A stretch of DNA of 64,000 nucleotides from JBQCDV01 sp051960855 (lineage in GTDB: Bacteria > Actinomycetota > Actinomycetes > JAJZTN01). The notes under the pieces are model-generated. The model was not told the DNA's origin. It was given only the letters and a program-made list of their open reading frames with translations, and made no database searches. Shown piece by piece: positions 39,043 to 48,248 of the stretch. Numbering within the stretch: the stretch's first letter is position 1; each line of letters begins with the position of its first letter. The position numbers and the translations under genes are program-made. The stretch is taken from assembly GCA_051960855.1 (NCBI GenBank), contig JBQCDV010000038.1, positions 1 through 64,000 of the forward strand. Reading direction: 5' to 3'.

Positions 39043-40978
39043 GCTGCTCTCGCGCGGTCAGCTCTCGGACGCGCTGGTAGCGGCGGAGCGCCAGGGGATC
39101 GCCGTTCAGCTCTGGGGCGGGGGCCCAGCCGGGCCGCACGTCGGTCGCCGTCTCGAGGAACTTCTGCTCGTCTGCCTCCCACGTGTGTCCCAGGGAGTGC
39201 CGACACAGCACATAGCCCTGGCTCGTCGTGCGGTAGATCCCACCGCCCGCGTCGCGCACCGCAGTGAGCAGGTGCAGGTCGACGCCGCGTGGCTGAGGAG
39301 CCCAGCCGCCCACCGCCGCAAGGTCCTCTGCACGGATGAGGATGGTTCCGCCTGCCACCCACTCGACGTAGCGCTCCGGGCTCGCCTCGACGCGCCGGTG
39401 CAGCGTGCGGTCGGACGTCGCCAGGTACACCCATTCGACGAGCATCCCGGTCACCGTCGCTCCCGACCACGTCGAGGCTTGCACCAGGTCGGTGAGGTGA
39501 TGCGGGCCGTACCAGTCGTCATCGTCGAGTTTCGCGAGGAATGCCCCGGACGCGGCGCGTGTGGCGTGCTGAAGGACGGTTCCCAGAGGGAGGTCCGCCG
39601 AGGCGGCAAGCATCTGGACCGCTATGCCGCGTTCACGGAGGGGGGCCAGGAGCCGATCGAGCTCGGCGGCAGGCACGTCCAGGTCGTGCAAGGCCAGCAC
39701 CAGCTCCAGTTCGCCATGGGCGGCGAAGTCCTGCCGGGCCACCGTGGCGAGGGCCAGGTCGAGGTAGGACAGGCGCCGGGTCGCCAGGAGGACTGAGACC
39801 GAGGGGCGGCGCGGGCCGAGGGCCCGCAGGCCGGCCCCGTCAAGGAGGCGACGCCATGCGCCGACTGTTGCGTGGTCGCGCAGAGCAGCCCTGCGCAGTT
39901 GCAAGGAGTGGAGCTCGCGCTCGTCGGGGCCGCCCTCACAGGCCTCGTGGCCTCTCGCATGCGGGGAGGCGAGCAACTCGGAAAGTTCAGCGCCTACGAG
40001 CCGGTTCACGGTCAGCGGCAGCCGGTCCCCCGAGATGGGTACCTGGGCGGCGGCGAGCTGTGTGATGAGTCGGGCGGCTGTGATTGGCGCGACGTCGCCC
40101 AGGGCGCTCACGTCCACAGACCGCAGCCTCCGGAGGGGATGCAGGTGTCGGAACGACAGGGGCGCTTGTCCTCGGCCGAGGTCGACGACGACCGCGTCGT
40201 CGTCGTCGACGACCCGGAGGCGTCCGTCGGTGACGAAGCGCCCGACACCGTGAATCTGATCCCGCTGAAAACCGTGGGGGTTGCAGGTGATGACGTCGAC
40301 GGGCGGCACGCACTCGGACACGAGCAGCCGCGCGGGGCCGCCGTGCTGCTGCTCGTTCGGGTCCAGCTCGCCCACGCCCAGCACCACATCGAAGGGCGAG
40401 ATGTGCGGGTTGTCGGATCGCCAGGTGTGGTGGGCGTTTGCCACGGTGCGAGCCGCAGAGTCCCCCGACACCCAGGCGAGGTCTACGCCGTCCTCAACAC
40501 CGACGCGCATTCCCGCCAGCGGCAGGCGCCGGCGCCCGAGCTCGCTAGCCGCGAGCAGCGTTGACAGTACTGCGTGAACGCGGACGGCGGCTGGCAGCTG
40601 GACACGCAGCTGCACTCCGCGAGCGGGTGCGGGCAGCTGTTCGAGACTCGCCCGAACCGCTGGGCCCAGCCGGGGATCTGAGAGCGAGATGGCGCCTCCC
40701 CGGCCGACCCACGGCTCCTCGGTGATGAGTTGTACGACACGACTCCGCCCGAGCGACGGCGCAACAGCAAGCAGCGTGCGAAGCTCGGCGAAGCTCGAAC
40801 ACGCGATGACCACGCGCTCCCAGGTCCGCGCGTAGTCCTCCAGCGCACCCACCGAAGGTGCGGGCCACTCGAGCCGCTGGCAGTCGGGGGGCAGGTCGGG
40901 TGCCCCCTTCTCGACTGCAAGGTCGCTCGCGCCCGCTAGGAGCAAGCACGTCCCAGCCTCGGCACCTGGTGAGGTCAC
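39014..40978 (-). CDS. Glycosyltransferase with unknown N-terminal region and C-terminal GT2 domain
   Basis: A 654-residue protein. Residues about 1-390 match nothing I recognise. This region is alpha/beta, with VVIACSSFAELRTLLAVAP, EDGVDLAWVSGDSAARTVAN and ECVPPVDVITCNPHGFQRDQ. Residues about 395-600 are a GT2 domain: SVSVLLATRRLSYLDLALAT, AFLAKLDDDDWYGPHHLTDL (DXD) and GGTILIRAEDLAAVGGW. GTG 40978 was preferred to ATG 41008 because GGGAG lies 6 nt upstream and the -10-like box at 41025-41030 leaves a leader. Donor and acceptor are unknown. It is divergent from another putative glycosyltransferase and convergent with galE. Confidence 0.78.
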   Translation of the reverse strand: MTSPGAEAGTCLLLAGASDLAVEKGAPDLPPDCQRLEWPAPSVGALEDYARTWERVVIACSSFAELRTLLAVAPSLGRSRVVQLITEEPWVGRGGAISLSDPRLGPAVRASLEQLPAPARGVQLRVQLPAAVRVHAVLSTLLAASELGRRRLPLAGMRVGVEDGVDLAWVSGDSAARTVANAHHTWRSDNPHISPFDVVLGVGELDPNEQQHGGPARLLVSECVPPVDVITCNPHGFQRDQIHGVGRFVTDGRLRVVDDDDAVVVDLGRGQAPLSFRHLHPLRRLRSVDVSALGDVAPITAARLITQLAAAQVPISGDRLPLTVNRLVGAELSELLASPHARGHEACEGGPDERELHSLQLRRAALRDHATVGAWRRLLDGAGLRALGPRRPSVSVLLATRRLSYLDLALATVARQDFAAHGELELVLALHDLDVPAAELDRLLAPLRERGIAVQMLAASADLPLGTVLQHATRAASGAFLAKLDDDDWYGPHHLTDLVQASTWSGATVTGMLVEWVYLATSDRTLHRRVEASPERYVEWVAGGTILIRAEDLAAVGGWAPQPRGVDLHLLTAVRDAGGGIYRTTSQGYVLCRHSLGHTWEADEQKFLETATDVRPGWAPAPELNGDPLALRRYQRVRELTAREQLSEARRGGA

Positions 40979-41024
40979 GGCACACTCCCACGTGTTGCAG
41001 CCCGGCATGATCGGTGGTCGCCGC

Positions 41025-41030
41025 AGCGTA
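41025..41030 (-). promoter_or_regulatory. -10-like box for the glycosyltransferase at 39.0-41.0 kb
   Basis: TACGCT on the minus strand. Transcription from about 41018 would give a leader of about 40 nt to GTG 40978, carrying its Shine-Dalgarno, but only about 10 nt to ATG 41008. Confidence 0.3.
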
Positions 41031-41039
41031 GCGAGGCCC

Positions 41040-41045
41040 TACCCT
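41040..41045 (+). promoter_or_regulatory. -10-like box for the putative glycosyltransferase at 41.1 kb
   Basis: TACCCT ends 8 nt before the GTG at 41054. Confidence 0.4.
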
Positions 41046-41053
41046 CGACTGTC

Positions 41054-42541
41054 GTGCCTCGTCGACGACTGCTCCCCTGGCGTTCCGGTGTCGAGTCCGC
41101 AATTGCCGTCGAGCCAACGAGCGCCTCTCGCCGGATCGATAGCCGCTGCTCGCGGCAGTGGCCCCTTCCCGTCCGCGTTGGCATGGCGACGATCCCAGCG
41201 CGTGAGTCGGGGCTTCGGGTCGTCGTGGAGTCGATGCTCGATCAGGCTGAAGAAGTGTGTGTATACCTCAACGGATATGAGGAGGTCCCTGACTGGCTCG
41301 CTGCGGCCCCCCGGGTTGTTGCGCGACTTGGCGAGGATCTTGGCGACCGAGGCAAGTTCGCGTTTGTTGATGGCTTCGATGGGGTCTACCTGACGGTCGA
41401 CGACGACATCGCCTACCCGCCCGACTATGTCGCGGCCACGGTGTCCGGACTCCAGCGGTACCCCGGCGCCGTGGTGGGCTGGCACGGGAGCCTCCTCGAT
41501 CCGGACATCACCGACTACTACGACCACAGCAAACGCCACGTGTTCAATCACGGCAGGGCGTGCCTGCGCGATGAGGTCGTCCACGTGCTCGGGACGGGTG
41601 CACTCGGCTTCGATACTCGTGCGCTGAGCGTCTCCCTCCGCGACTTCGAGGTCCCTAACACCGCTGACCTCTACTTTGCGCGGCTGTGTCAACGACAGGC
41701 CGTGCCCCAAGTGGTTCTCGCTCACCCTCCGGGGTGGGCGCCGCCGATCCCTTTTCCCCGTGAGGCCACGATCTGGGGTGCCTCTGTAGACAACAACGCC
41801 TCGAGGTTCGACACGCGCACCGCAGCGGCCGCGCTTCTGCCCGAGCTGGCTGCCATGCGCCTGTCGACCCTGGCTACGGCCGGTCCGCTGGCCGTCTTGC
41901 GGGTCCGCGACGCTGAGCGAGCCGTCGGAGTGGAGGCAGCCCTTCGGACGCTCCTGATGCCCTTCCGGATCGCTGTCGCGACCATTGCTGACGAGGCTGC
42001 CCACAGTGCTGGCGCTGCCCCGATGACTGCCACCGACTCGGGCGCTGCAGAAAACCGTCCGTCCGGCTGGACGGTCTCAGCGGCCACCGACGGAGGGACG
42101 CTCGTGTTGACCGGCGACCACGGAAGGGTGCGCTTTCCGTGGCCGCTGCTGCTGGGCCCCGACACCGCCGCGGTGGACCCGAGCGGCGTGGTCCTCGCGG
42201 CAGAACCAGAGCGGCATGCCTCGCTTACAAGGCGGCTCGCCGAAGAGGAACTGCACCATGTGACCGTGGTCAACCCCCTATCGCCGCTCGACCGTCATCC
42301 CGGGCAACTGCTGCTGTGGGCCATCCCTCGACTCGCCGGCGCGCCTGACGATGGCACTTGCTTGGCTGCAGCGGCGTTCGAGCCGGTCGTCGAAGCCGAC
42401 CTCGTTGCGACGGTGCGCCGGCTTCTTGACCGCCCCGACGTGGCGGCGGCCATGCTGGACGCACAGCTGGCGGCAACTGGCCGGCGGGCGCGAACAAAAT
42501 GCGGGTCTGCGCTCTGGAACTGGCTGCAGGAGCAGGCCTAG
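41054..42541 (+). CDS. Putative glycosyltransferase (GT-A-like), family not recognised
   Basis: A 495-residue protein without signal peptide or clear membrane helix. The segment RVGMATIPARESGLRVVVES, then VCVYLNGYEEVPDWL and GVYLTVDDDIAYPPDYV, looks like a GT-A nucleotide-binding fold with a DDD metal motif near residue 118. WHGSLLDPDITDYYDHSKRH may form the acceptor site. The C-terminal 180 residues show no motif I know. Third codon positions are visibly less GC-rich than in core genes here. Monocistronic, divergent from a GT2 gene, and its stop overlaps that of the convergent GT4 gene by 4 bp. A glycosyl- or galactosyl-transfer role in the envelope cluster is inference. Confidence 0.7.
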   Translation: MPRRRLLPWRSGVESAIAVEPTSASRRIDSRCSRQWPLPVRVGMATIPARESGLRVVVESMLDQAEEVCVYLNGYEEVPDWLAAAPRVVARLGEDLGDRGKFAFVDGFDGVYLTVDDDIAYPPDYVAATVSGLQRYPGAVVGWHGSLLDPDITDYYDHSKRHVFNHGRACLRDEVVHVLGTGALGFDTRALSVSLRDFEVPNTADLYFARLCQRQAVPQVVLAHPPGWAPPIPFPREATIWGASVDNNASRFDTRTAAAALLPELAAMRLSTLATAGPLAVLRVRDAERAVGVEAALRTLLMPFRIAVATIADEAAHSAGAAPMTATDSGAAENRPSGWTVSAATDGGTLVLTGDHGRVRFPWPLLLGPDTAAVDPSGVVLAAEPERHASLTRRLAEEELHHVTVVNPLSPLDRHPGQLLLWAIPRLAGAPDDGTCLAAAAFEPVVEADLVATVRRLLDRPDVAAAMLDAQLAATGRRARTKCGSALWNWLQEQA

Positions 42542-43692
42542 AGCGACAGCAACGCGAATTCCTGCTCCCACCGATCCGCAACGACCTGAGGGCTGAACCG
42601 CTGGACCGACGCGTGCGCTGCCTCACCCAGGCGACGGCGCAGCGTCGGGTCGACCATGAGCCGCTCCATCGCAGCGGCTAGCGCGTCGAGGTTGCCTGGC
42701 GGAAGCACGAGTCCGTCGGACTCGTCGGTCACGAGCTCGCGCACTCCTGGTGCCACGTCGAAGGCGATGCACGGAAGGCCGTACTCCATTGCCTCCGTGA
42801 GGACGACCGGCATTCCCTCGCTACGTGACGACAGCACGTAGATCGAGGCCTCCTGCAGGGCTGCACCGACGTCGGTCGTGGCACCCATGAGCTGGACGCT
42901 CCCCTGCAGCTCGAGTTCGTCAATCTGCTCCTGGAGTGACGCCCGGAGCGGCCCGTCCCCGTAGATCCGCAGCCGCCATTCCGGGTGGCGAGGGGTCAGG
43001 CGAGCCCAGGCGGAGATGAGCATGTCGAAGCCCTTCTCCGGGGCCAAGCGCCCAAGAGACACGACGGTGGGAGCAGTGAGGTCGCTCGTGCGTTCAGCGA
43101 GGACGCCTAGTGGGTTGGGAATGTAGCCCGCGTTCGTCATCCCGTCGAAGGCCCACAGGTCCGCGTCGCGCTGTGTCAGGAGCAGGAACCGATCCGCTCC
43201 CGCAAAGAAGCGCTTCACTCGGGCGTATCGCCCTGACTGACGTGAGGCCTGATAGGACTCGTGGCTCATTCCGATGACCAACGCTCCGGCAGTGTCTGCC
43301 AACCGCACCCACTCCATCGCCCAGACTTGGGTAACGATGACAATCGGGTCGTCGGCCTGCCGAATCAGTGCCGTCAACTTCGCGGCGCCGCTGCGCTGGA
43401 CGGAAACGCGGCGCCGGCGCTCGATCTGGCGCCTGACATTGAGATTGTGCAGCAAGTGCGGCGGATGCCAGTAATTTGGCGGGTCCGCCTCATGAAGAAT
43501 GGTGACAGGGTGTCCGTAGGTCGCCGGGTCATAGTGAGCATCGCGAGAGTGGACGATGCCGACCAGACGGACACGGTAGCCCCTTCCCGCAAGAAGCTCC
43601 GCGAGCGACAGGACGAAGCGGGTCATCCCTCCCAGGTCCTCGATGTTGTTGGCCACGATGAAGACGTCGCGGGAACGGATCTGATCGCTCAC
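42538..43692 (-). CDS. Family 4 glycosyltransferase, stand-alone counterpart of the fusion's C-terminal domain
   Basis: A 384-residue GT-B enzyme. The N-terminal domain starts VFIVANNIEDLGGMTRFVLS. The donor site is VVSLGRLAPEKGFDMLISAW, and SSRSEGMPVVLTEAMEYG holds the E-x7-E pair. It shares QVWAM-W, SHE-Y-AS, RYAR and GADR with residues 968-1345 of the three-domain polymerase at 22.8-26.9 kb, so the two are paralogues. GTG 43692 overlaps the stop of the GT2-glycerophosphotransferase gene (GTGA). The split pair thus reproduces the fusion's domain order in two coupled genes. It probably glycosylates the polyol-phosphate chain. Confidence 0.88.
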   Translation of the reverse strand: MSDQIRSRDVFIVANNIEDLGGMTRFVLSLAELLAGRGYRVRLVGIVHSRDAHYDPATYGHPVTILHEADPPNYWHPPHLLHNLNVRRQIERRRRVSVQRSGAAKLTALIRQADDPIVIVTQVWAMEWVRLADTAGALVIGMSHESYQASRQSGRYARVKRFFAGADRFLLLTQRDADLWAFDGMTNAGYIPNPLGVLAERTSDLTAPTVVSLGRLAPEKGFDMLISAWARLTPRHPEWRLRIYGDGPLRASLQEQIDELELQGSVQLMGATTDVGAALQEASIYVLSSRSEGMPVVLTEAMEYGLPCIAFDVAPGVRELVTDESDGLVLPPGNLDALAAAMERLMVDPTLRRRLGEAAHASVQRFSPQVVADRWEQEFALLSL

Positions 43693-46523
43693 TGCGGAAG
43701 CTCCACCAGCTCTGGAAACAGATCGTCGACGACTTGACGGGCCGCGTCGCCGCGGTCGTACTCGCAGTAGGAGGCGAGGAAGCGGTCGTAGCGGGCGGCG
43801 AACTGCGGCTGCCACGAGTCGACGTCCGACAGCCTCTCGACCAACTCATCTGAGGTCTCGACAAGTGGGCCGGGAGCCTCCTGCGAGAGATCGAAGTACG
43901 CGCCGCGCTCACTCGACACGTAGCTGTCATAGTCGTAGGTGTAAAAGATCATCGGCCGGCCGGTGAGAGCGAAGTCGAACATCACCGAGGAGTAGTCGGT
44001 GACCAGAAGGTCGGCCGCAAGCATCAGTGGCGTGATGTCGGGAAGCTGCGAGACATCCCGAGCCACATGGCGTGCGGACTCCGGCAGTCGCGAGCGGTCG
44101 AGGTAGTGCGACCGCACGAGCAGCAGAGTGCCGGGCAGCTTCTCGGCGAAGGCCTGGAGGTCGATCGGCAGTTCAAACTCTTCGTGGCCGCCGCGGTAGC
44201 TCTCGCGAAAGGTGGGCGCATAGAGCACGATGCGCCGGTCCTCTGGAAGCCCAAGCGCGCGCCGCGCGGCGACTTTGGCCTCGGTGTCGGCGCCAACGAG
44301 AGGATCGTTGCGGGGGTAGCCAGTTCGCAAGAGTTGCCCCGTCACGTGCAATCCCCGGACGAGTGTCCGGACATCGTGCTCGCTCCGCACCAGGAAGTCA
44401 TCCCACCGCGCCACCATGGCCCGGTGCGCGGCGCGAGCCACATCGCTCTGGCGCAGGAGACCCGGGCTGTCCTCGCCCATCCGCTTGAGCGCGCTCCCAT
44501 GCCAGGTCTGGAGGTATCGGACCCGACCGGGTTTGACCACGTCGCGGGGAAATCCTTGGTTGTCAACCCACACCTCAGCGCGGGCGAGGGCCATCCACCA
44601 GGCCCAAGACCCGCGTTTCACGAGGCTCGCGGAGCGCGGAAATCCACTGCGGTCGCGGGCGTAGGACCACACCAGCTCCCAGCGCTCGGCGTCTGGGCGT
44701 CCGTCCAGTCGGCGTCGTAGCTCCTCGTACACGTATTTTGGAGAGTCGGAGTAAGACCGTCCCATATGGCTCTCAAAGACGACGGTGCGACGACGGCGCG
44801 GCAGGTGTGTCAGCACCGTCCGGAAGACACTCGCCTTCGTGTCCTGGCTTGCTAGGGAGGTGGTGAGCTCCTTCCGAAATGCTCGAAGCCTGTCCCGAAG
44901 CACTGAAGCGGCGGAGCCAGCTGCCACGGTGCGCACCAGCTCATCCGCAGCGCGGGTCGATCGCCGCATCGCGGTCGCCTGCAGCGCGAGGTTGCCGTTG
45001 CGGGTCCGGTAGGTCTCAACCGCGTCGAACAGAGCGGCCGGTTGGCGCCGGGCGAGTGGGACGACAGCGGGCGCCGCGTCGGGAGGGAGCGAGAGCGGAA
45101 GGTAGGCCTCGTCCCGGCCGACCTGGATGCGCAGGTTGACGTCCCAGACCCGGTCGAGCGGAGTGCGGGGCGTGACGAGCTGACCGACGGGCACAGCCGC
45201 CCGCCAGCGCACCATCCCGTCCGTGAATTCCACGTCCGTGGCAGGAACCTCGCCGCCGGCAGTCCCACCGCGCTGCCGGACCCGGACGGTGAACACGGCG
45301 TCCCGTGGGATGCGACCAAAGTGGTTGCGCGTTTCTGCGCTTATGTTGAGTCGTCGAGGGTCGCACGAGAGCTCGCTGATGGTCGATGTCAGCGGCAGCT
45401 TCGCGAGAGGTAGGTCCTGCCAACCGAGGCTCGTCACATCGAGCCACTCGCGATCTTCGGCGTCCTGCGGGAGACCCCAGAAGATGCGGCCGCCCTCGCG
45501 GACGAGGTCGACGTCGAGCTTGCGGCCCTGCGTGAGGTAGGCGCTCAAGGCCACGAGGCGGCGCGCGTCACGGCGCCGGATCAGGTGGGCGGCGACCGCT
45601 AGCAGCCGATCCGCCTTGTCGTAGGCCTCAGGACCGATGTGCTCGAGATAGGCACCCATGAGTGTCATGAACCGCTCGTGGAACTCCGGCGTCCGCAGCG
45701 GCAGGTCGTTCAGGTAGAGCCGCAGGTCCTGCTTGAGAAACTTGACGTCCTTGTGGTTGCGCAGTTCCTCGCGGCCGTGCTCCGCGAAGAAGGCGTCGAT
45801 GTCGTGGTGGATCGAGAGGCGGTTTTCGAGCCCGGTGATGTCGTCGCGGCGGTTGGTGATGGAGAGGCTCGTCGCTTTCTCGGCGACGTTCCAGAAATAG
45901 ACGACGGGCGGGATCAGGGTGATACCGCGTGCAAGACAGTAGGCCTTTGCCGTGAAGAGCAGGTCCTCATACTGGCGCCCATCCGGGAACCGAAGACCCT
46001 CACGGTCGAGGAACTCACGACGGTAGAGCTTGTTGGTCGAGATGGTGTCGTAAAGAAGGTCTGGTTGTTCGTCGACGTCCTGGTAGGTCACCGTCGAGCG
46101 GTAGAGCCATTCGTACCAAGGCGTCACGCGACCGCCCTGATCGAGATGCACACGCACAATGCGGCCCGAGACGATGTCGCTGCCGGTCCGCACCGCCGCC
46201 TCGTAGAGATTGCGACAGGCGTGGTGATCGATCGTGTCGTCGCTGTCCAGGAAGAAAAGGAAGGGGGCCGAGCTCGCGGCGATGCCGGCATTGCGAGGCG
46301 TTCCGGGCGCCCCCGAGTTGGTGTCCAGCCGCACGAAGCTGACCCGGTCGTGATCGCGAGCCAGCTGCGCGGCGACCTCGGGTGTGTTGTCGGTCGAGGC
46401 GTCGTCGACGATGACGACCTCGACCGCGCGAAGCGACTGCGCCAAGGCAGAGGCCACCGCCTGCGGGAGCCGGTTCGGATCGTTGTGGACGATGACCACT
46501 ACCGCGACAAGAGCATCGGTCAC
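43689..46523 (-). CDS. GT2 + CDP-glycerol glycerophosphotransferase-like polymerase (two-domain)
   Basis: A 944-residue teichoic-acid-type polymerase. The GT2 domain (about 1-250) shows [44 protein letters not shown] and [21 protein letters not shown] beta-rich linker follows. The TagF-like domain (about 575-944) has [60 protein letters not shown] and [18 protein letters not shown], so the two catalytic histidine/serine regions of the family are retained. GTG 46523 overlaps the stop of a CoA-transferase subunit gene, which fixes the start but joins it to an unrelated operon. Paralogous to residues 1-950 of the 1345-residue fusion. Confidence 0.9.
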   Translation of the reverse strand: MTDALVAVVVIVHNDPNRLPQAVASALAQSLRAVEVVIVDDASTDNTPEVAAQLARDHDRVSFVRLDTNSGAPGTPRNAGIAASSAPFLFFLDSDDTIDHHACRNLYEAAVRTGSDIVSGRIVRVHLDQGGRVTPWYEWLYRSTVTYQDVDEQPDLLYDTISTNKLYRREFLDREGLRFPDGRQYEDLLFTAKAYCLARGITLIPPVVYFWNVAEKATSLSITNRRDDITGLENRLSIHHDIDAFFAEHGREELRNHKDVKFLKQDLRLYLNDLPLRTPEFHERFMTLMGAYLEHIGPEAYDKADRLLAVAAHLIRRRDARRLVALSAYLTQGRKLDVDLVREGGRIFWGLPQDAEDREWLDVTSLGWQDLPLAKLPLTSTISELSCDPRRLNISAETRNHFGRIPRDAVFTVRVRQRGGTAGGEVPATDVEFTDGMVRWRAAVPVGQLVTPRTPLDRVWDVNLRIQVGRDEAYLPLSLPPDAAPAVVPLARRQPAALFDAVETYRTRNGNLALQATAMRRSTRAADELVRTVAAGSAASVLRDRLRAFRKELTTSLASQDTKASVFRTVLTHLPRRRRTVVFESHMGRSYSDSPKYVYEELRRRLDGRPDAERWELVWSYARDRSGFPRSASLVKRGSWAWWMALARAEVWVDNQGFPRDVVKPGRVRYLQTWHGSALKRMGEDSPGLLRQSDVARAAHRAMVARWDDFLVRSEHDVRTLVRGLHVTGQLLRTGYPRNDPLVGADTEAKVAARRALGLPEDRRIVLYAPTFRESYRGGHEEFELPIDLQAFAEKLPGTLLLVRSHYLDRSRLPESARHVARDVSQLPDITPLMLAADLLVTDYSSVMFDFALTGRPMIFYTYDYDSYVSSERGAYFDLSQEAPGPLVETSDELVERLSDVDSWQPQFAARYDRFLASYCEYDRGDAARQVVDDLFPELVELPQ

Positions 46524-47221
46524 GCGGGCGACCCCGCCGCGTTGCGAACGTCGTTGCTGTCGCCTCCGTCGGCGACCGGGTGCAGGTCGGGGGCCACGAT
46601 GAGCGACGGCTCGGTCTTGTCCCGGACCTCCTCGACGGTGACGCCGGGGGCGAGCTCGCGCAGCACGAGCCCCTCCGGGGTGACGTCGATGACCGCGAGG
46701 TCCGTGATGATCCGCTGGACTACGGCCTTGCCGGTGAGCGGCAGGGCGCACTCGTCGACAATCTTGTAGCTGCCGTCTTTGGCCACGTGCTCCATCAGCA
46801 CGATGACCTTCTTCGCGCCGTGGACGAGGTCCATGGCGCCACCCATCCCCTTGACCATCTTGCCGGGGATCATCCAGTTGGCCAGGTCTCCGCTCGCCGA
46901 CACCTGCATGGCTCCGAGGATGGCTGCGTCGACGGCGCCGCCCCGGATCATTCCGAAGCTCAGCGAGGAGTCGAAGAAGACCGCTCCCGGCAGCAGGGTG
47001 ACGGTTTCCTTGCCGGCGTTGATGAGGTCGGGATCCTCGTCGCCTTCGTAGGGGTAGGGGCCGACGCCGAGGATGCCGTTCTCGCTCTGGAGCACGACGG
47101 TCACGCCCTCGGGAAGGTAGTTGGGCACCAGCGTCGGCAGCCCGATGCCGAGGTTGACGTAGGCGCCGTCCGGCAGCTCGCGGGCCGCGCGCGCGGCCAT
47201 CTGCTCGCGGGTGAGAGCCAT
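46520..47221 (-). CDS. scoB: 3-oxoacid CoA-transferase subunit B
   Basis: Beta subunit of succinyl-CoA:3-ketoacid (acetoacetate) CoA-transferase. It is 233 residues, with [35 protein letters not shown], the catalytic glutamate in [36 protein letters not shown] and [16 protein letters not shown]. The ATG at 47221 is in a TGATG overlap with the subunit A gene. It could use the acetoacetate produced by the HMG-CoA lyase at 4.2-5.1 kb. Its stop overlaps the polymerase start by 4 bp, an unexpected link between ketone-body metabolism and wall-polymer genes. Confidence 0.93.
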   Translation of the reverse strand: MALTREQMAARAARELPDGAYVNLGIGLPTLVPNYLPEGVTVVLQSENGILGVGPYPYEGDEDPDLINAGKETVTLLPGAVFFDSSLSFGMIRGGAVDAAILGAMQVSASGDLANWMIPGKMVKGMGGAMDLVHGAKKVIVLMEHVAKDGSYKIVDECALPLTGKAVVQRIITDLAVIDVTPEGLVLRELAPGVTVEEVRDKTEPSLIVAPDLHPVADGGDSNDVRNAAGSPA

Positions 47222-48051
47222 CAGGACCCCATCTCCTCTCCGGTGCCGGCCTCGACCGGCACGGCCGGGACGACTGGCACGGCCGGCACAGCCTGCTCCG
47301 ACCGGGGCCGCACGGTGCGCTTCTCGATCCGCTTCTCCACCTCGGGGCCGACGACCACGACGCGCTGGACGAAGATGCCGGGCAGATGGATCTCGTCCGG
47401 GTCCAGCTCCCCGGGCTCCACGAGCTCCTCGACCTCGGCGATGGTCACGCGGCCGGCCATCGCGCACAGCGGGTTGAAGTTACGCGCGGACTTGTTGAAG
47501 ACGAGATTGCCGTGCCGGTCGCCCTTCCACGCGTGCACGAGGCCGAAGTCGGTCGTGATGGCCTCCTCGAGCACGTAGGTGCGCCCGCCGAACTCCCGCG
47601 TCTCCTTGACAGGGCTGGCGAGGGCGACAGAGCCGTCCGGGTGGTAGCGCCACGGGAGGCCGCCCTCGGCAACCTGGGTACCCACGCCGGTGGCTGTGTA
47701 GAAGGCCGGGACCCCGACTCCGCCGGCGCGCAGCCGCTCCGCGAGCGTGCCCTGGGGGGTGAGCTCGACCTCCAGCTCGCCGGAGAGGAACTGGCGGGCG
47801 AACTCCTTGTTCTCGCCGACGTACGACGAGGTCATCCGGGCGATGCGGCGGTCGGCCAGCAGGATCCCGAGCCCCCAGTCGTCCACTCCGCAGTTGTTCG
47901 AGACGACCCTGAGGCCCCCGACGCCCCGGTCGTGCAGCGCCCGGATCAGCTGCATCGGGTTGCCGCACAGCCCGAAGCCCCCGACCGCGAGGGACGACCC
48001 CTCCGCGACGTCGGCAACAGCCTCGGCTGCACTTGCGACGACCTTGTCCAC
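47221..48051 (-). CDS. scoA: 3-oxoacid CoA-transferase subunit A
   Basis: Alpha subunit partner of the gene downstream. It is 276 residues, with [20 protein letters not shown] motif (here [20 protein letters not shown]), [35 protein letters not shown] and [11 protein letters not shown]. The C-terminal 25 residues are a valine/proline/alanine repeat ([16 protein letters not shown]) encoded by an imperfect repeat at about 47255-47300, longer than in usual subunits. GTG 48051 has a clear GAGGAGG Shine-Dalgarno about 5 nt upstream. It heads the minus-strand transcript that continues through subunit B into the polymerase and GT4 genes. Confidence 0.93.
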   Translation of the reverse strand: MDKVVASAAEAVADVAEGSSLAVGGFGLCGNPMQLIRALHDRGVGGLRVVSNNCGVDDWGLGILLADRRIARMTSSYVGENKEFARQFLSGELEVELTPQGTLAERLRAGGVGVPAFYTATGVGTQVAEGGLPWRYHPDGSVALASPVKETREFGGRTYVLEEAITTDFGLVHAWKGDRHGNLVFNKSARNFNPLCAMAGRVTIAEVEELVEPGELDPDEIHLPGIFVQRVVVVGPEVEKRIEKRTVRPRSEQAVPAVPVVPAVPVEAGTGEEMGS

Positions 48052-48131
48052 GTCTGCCTCCTCCGTTCCTCGGCACTCTAACGGCCCGCCCGCCGCGGCC
48101 CGATGTCCCACACTCGGCCTTTGCTTGCCGC

Positions 48132-48137
48132 TAGCCT
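48132..48137 (+). promoter_or_regulatory. -10-like box for the SpoIID/LytB gene
   Basis: TAGCCT. Transcription would begin near 48144 and leave a leader of about 105 nt before the GTG at 48249. Confidence 0.35.
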
Positions 48138-48154
48138 CGCGCGGGCTCCTGATG

Positions 48155-48240
48155 ATCCATTCGGGTGAAATCCCCGTGCCCGCCTCGCGTGGCCGCTTGC
48201 CGCGCGACTTCAGGACCACGCCGTTCCGGTCGAGGGGGAG
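48155..48240 (+). promoter_or_regulatory. Possibly structured leader of the SpoIID/LytB gene
   Basis: The leader holds ATTCGGGTGAAATCCCCG (about 48158-48176), a short stem with a GGTGAAATCC core like those in T-loop riboswitches, then a GC-rich arm pair around GCGTGGCC...GCGCG and CAGGACCACGCC. Features expected of complete cobalamin or cyclic-di-AMP riboswitches are not all present, so the class is not assigned. Confidence 0.25.
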
Positions 48241-48248
48241 AGGTGCGC

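Noticed and set aside
48155..48240. Cobalamin or cyclic-di-AMP (ydaO) riboswitch
   Set aside because: Core pieces resemble both, but the required conserved blocks (full B12 box, or the GTCAGCTAACC element of ydaO) are absent; kept only as a possible structured leader.
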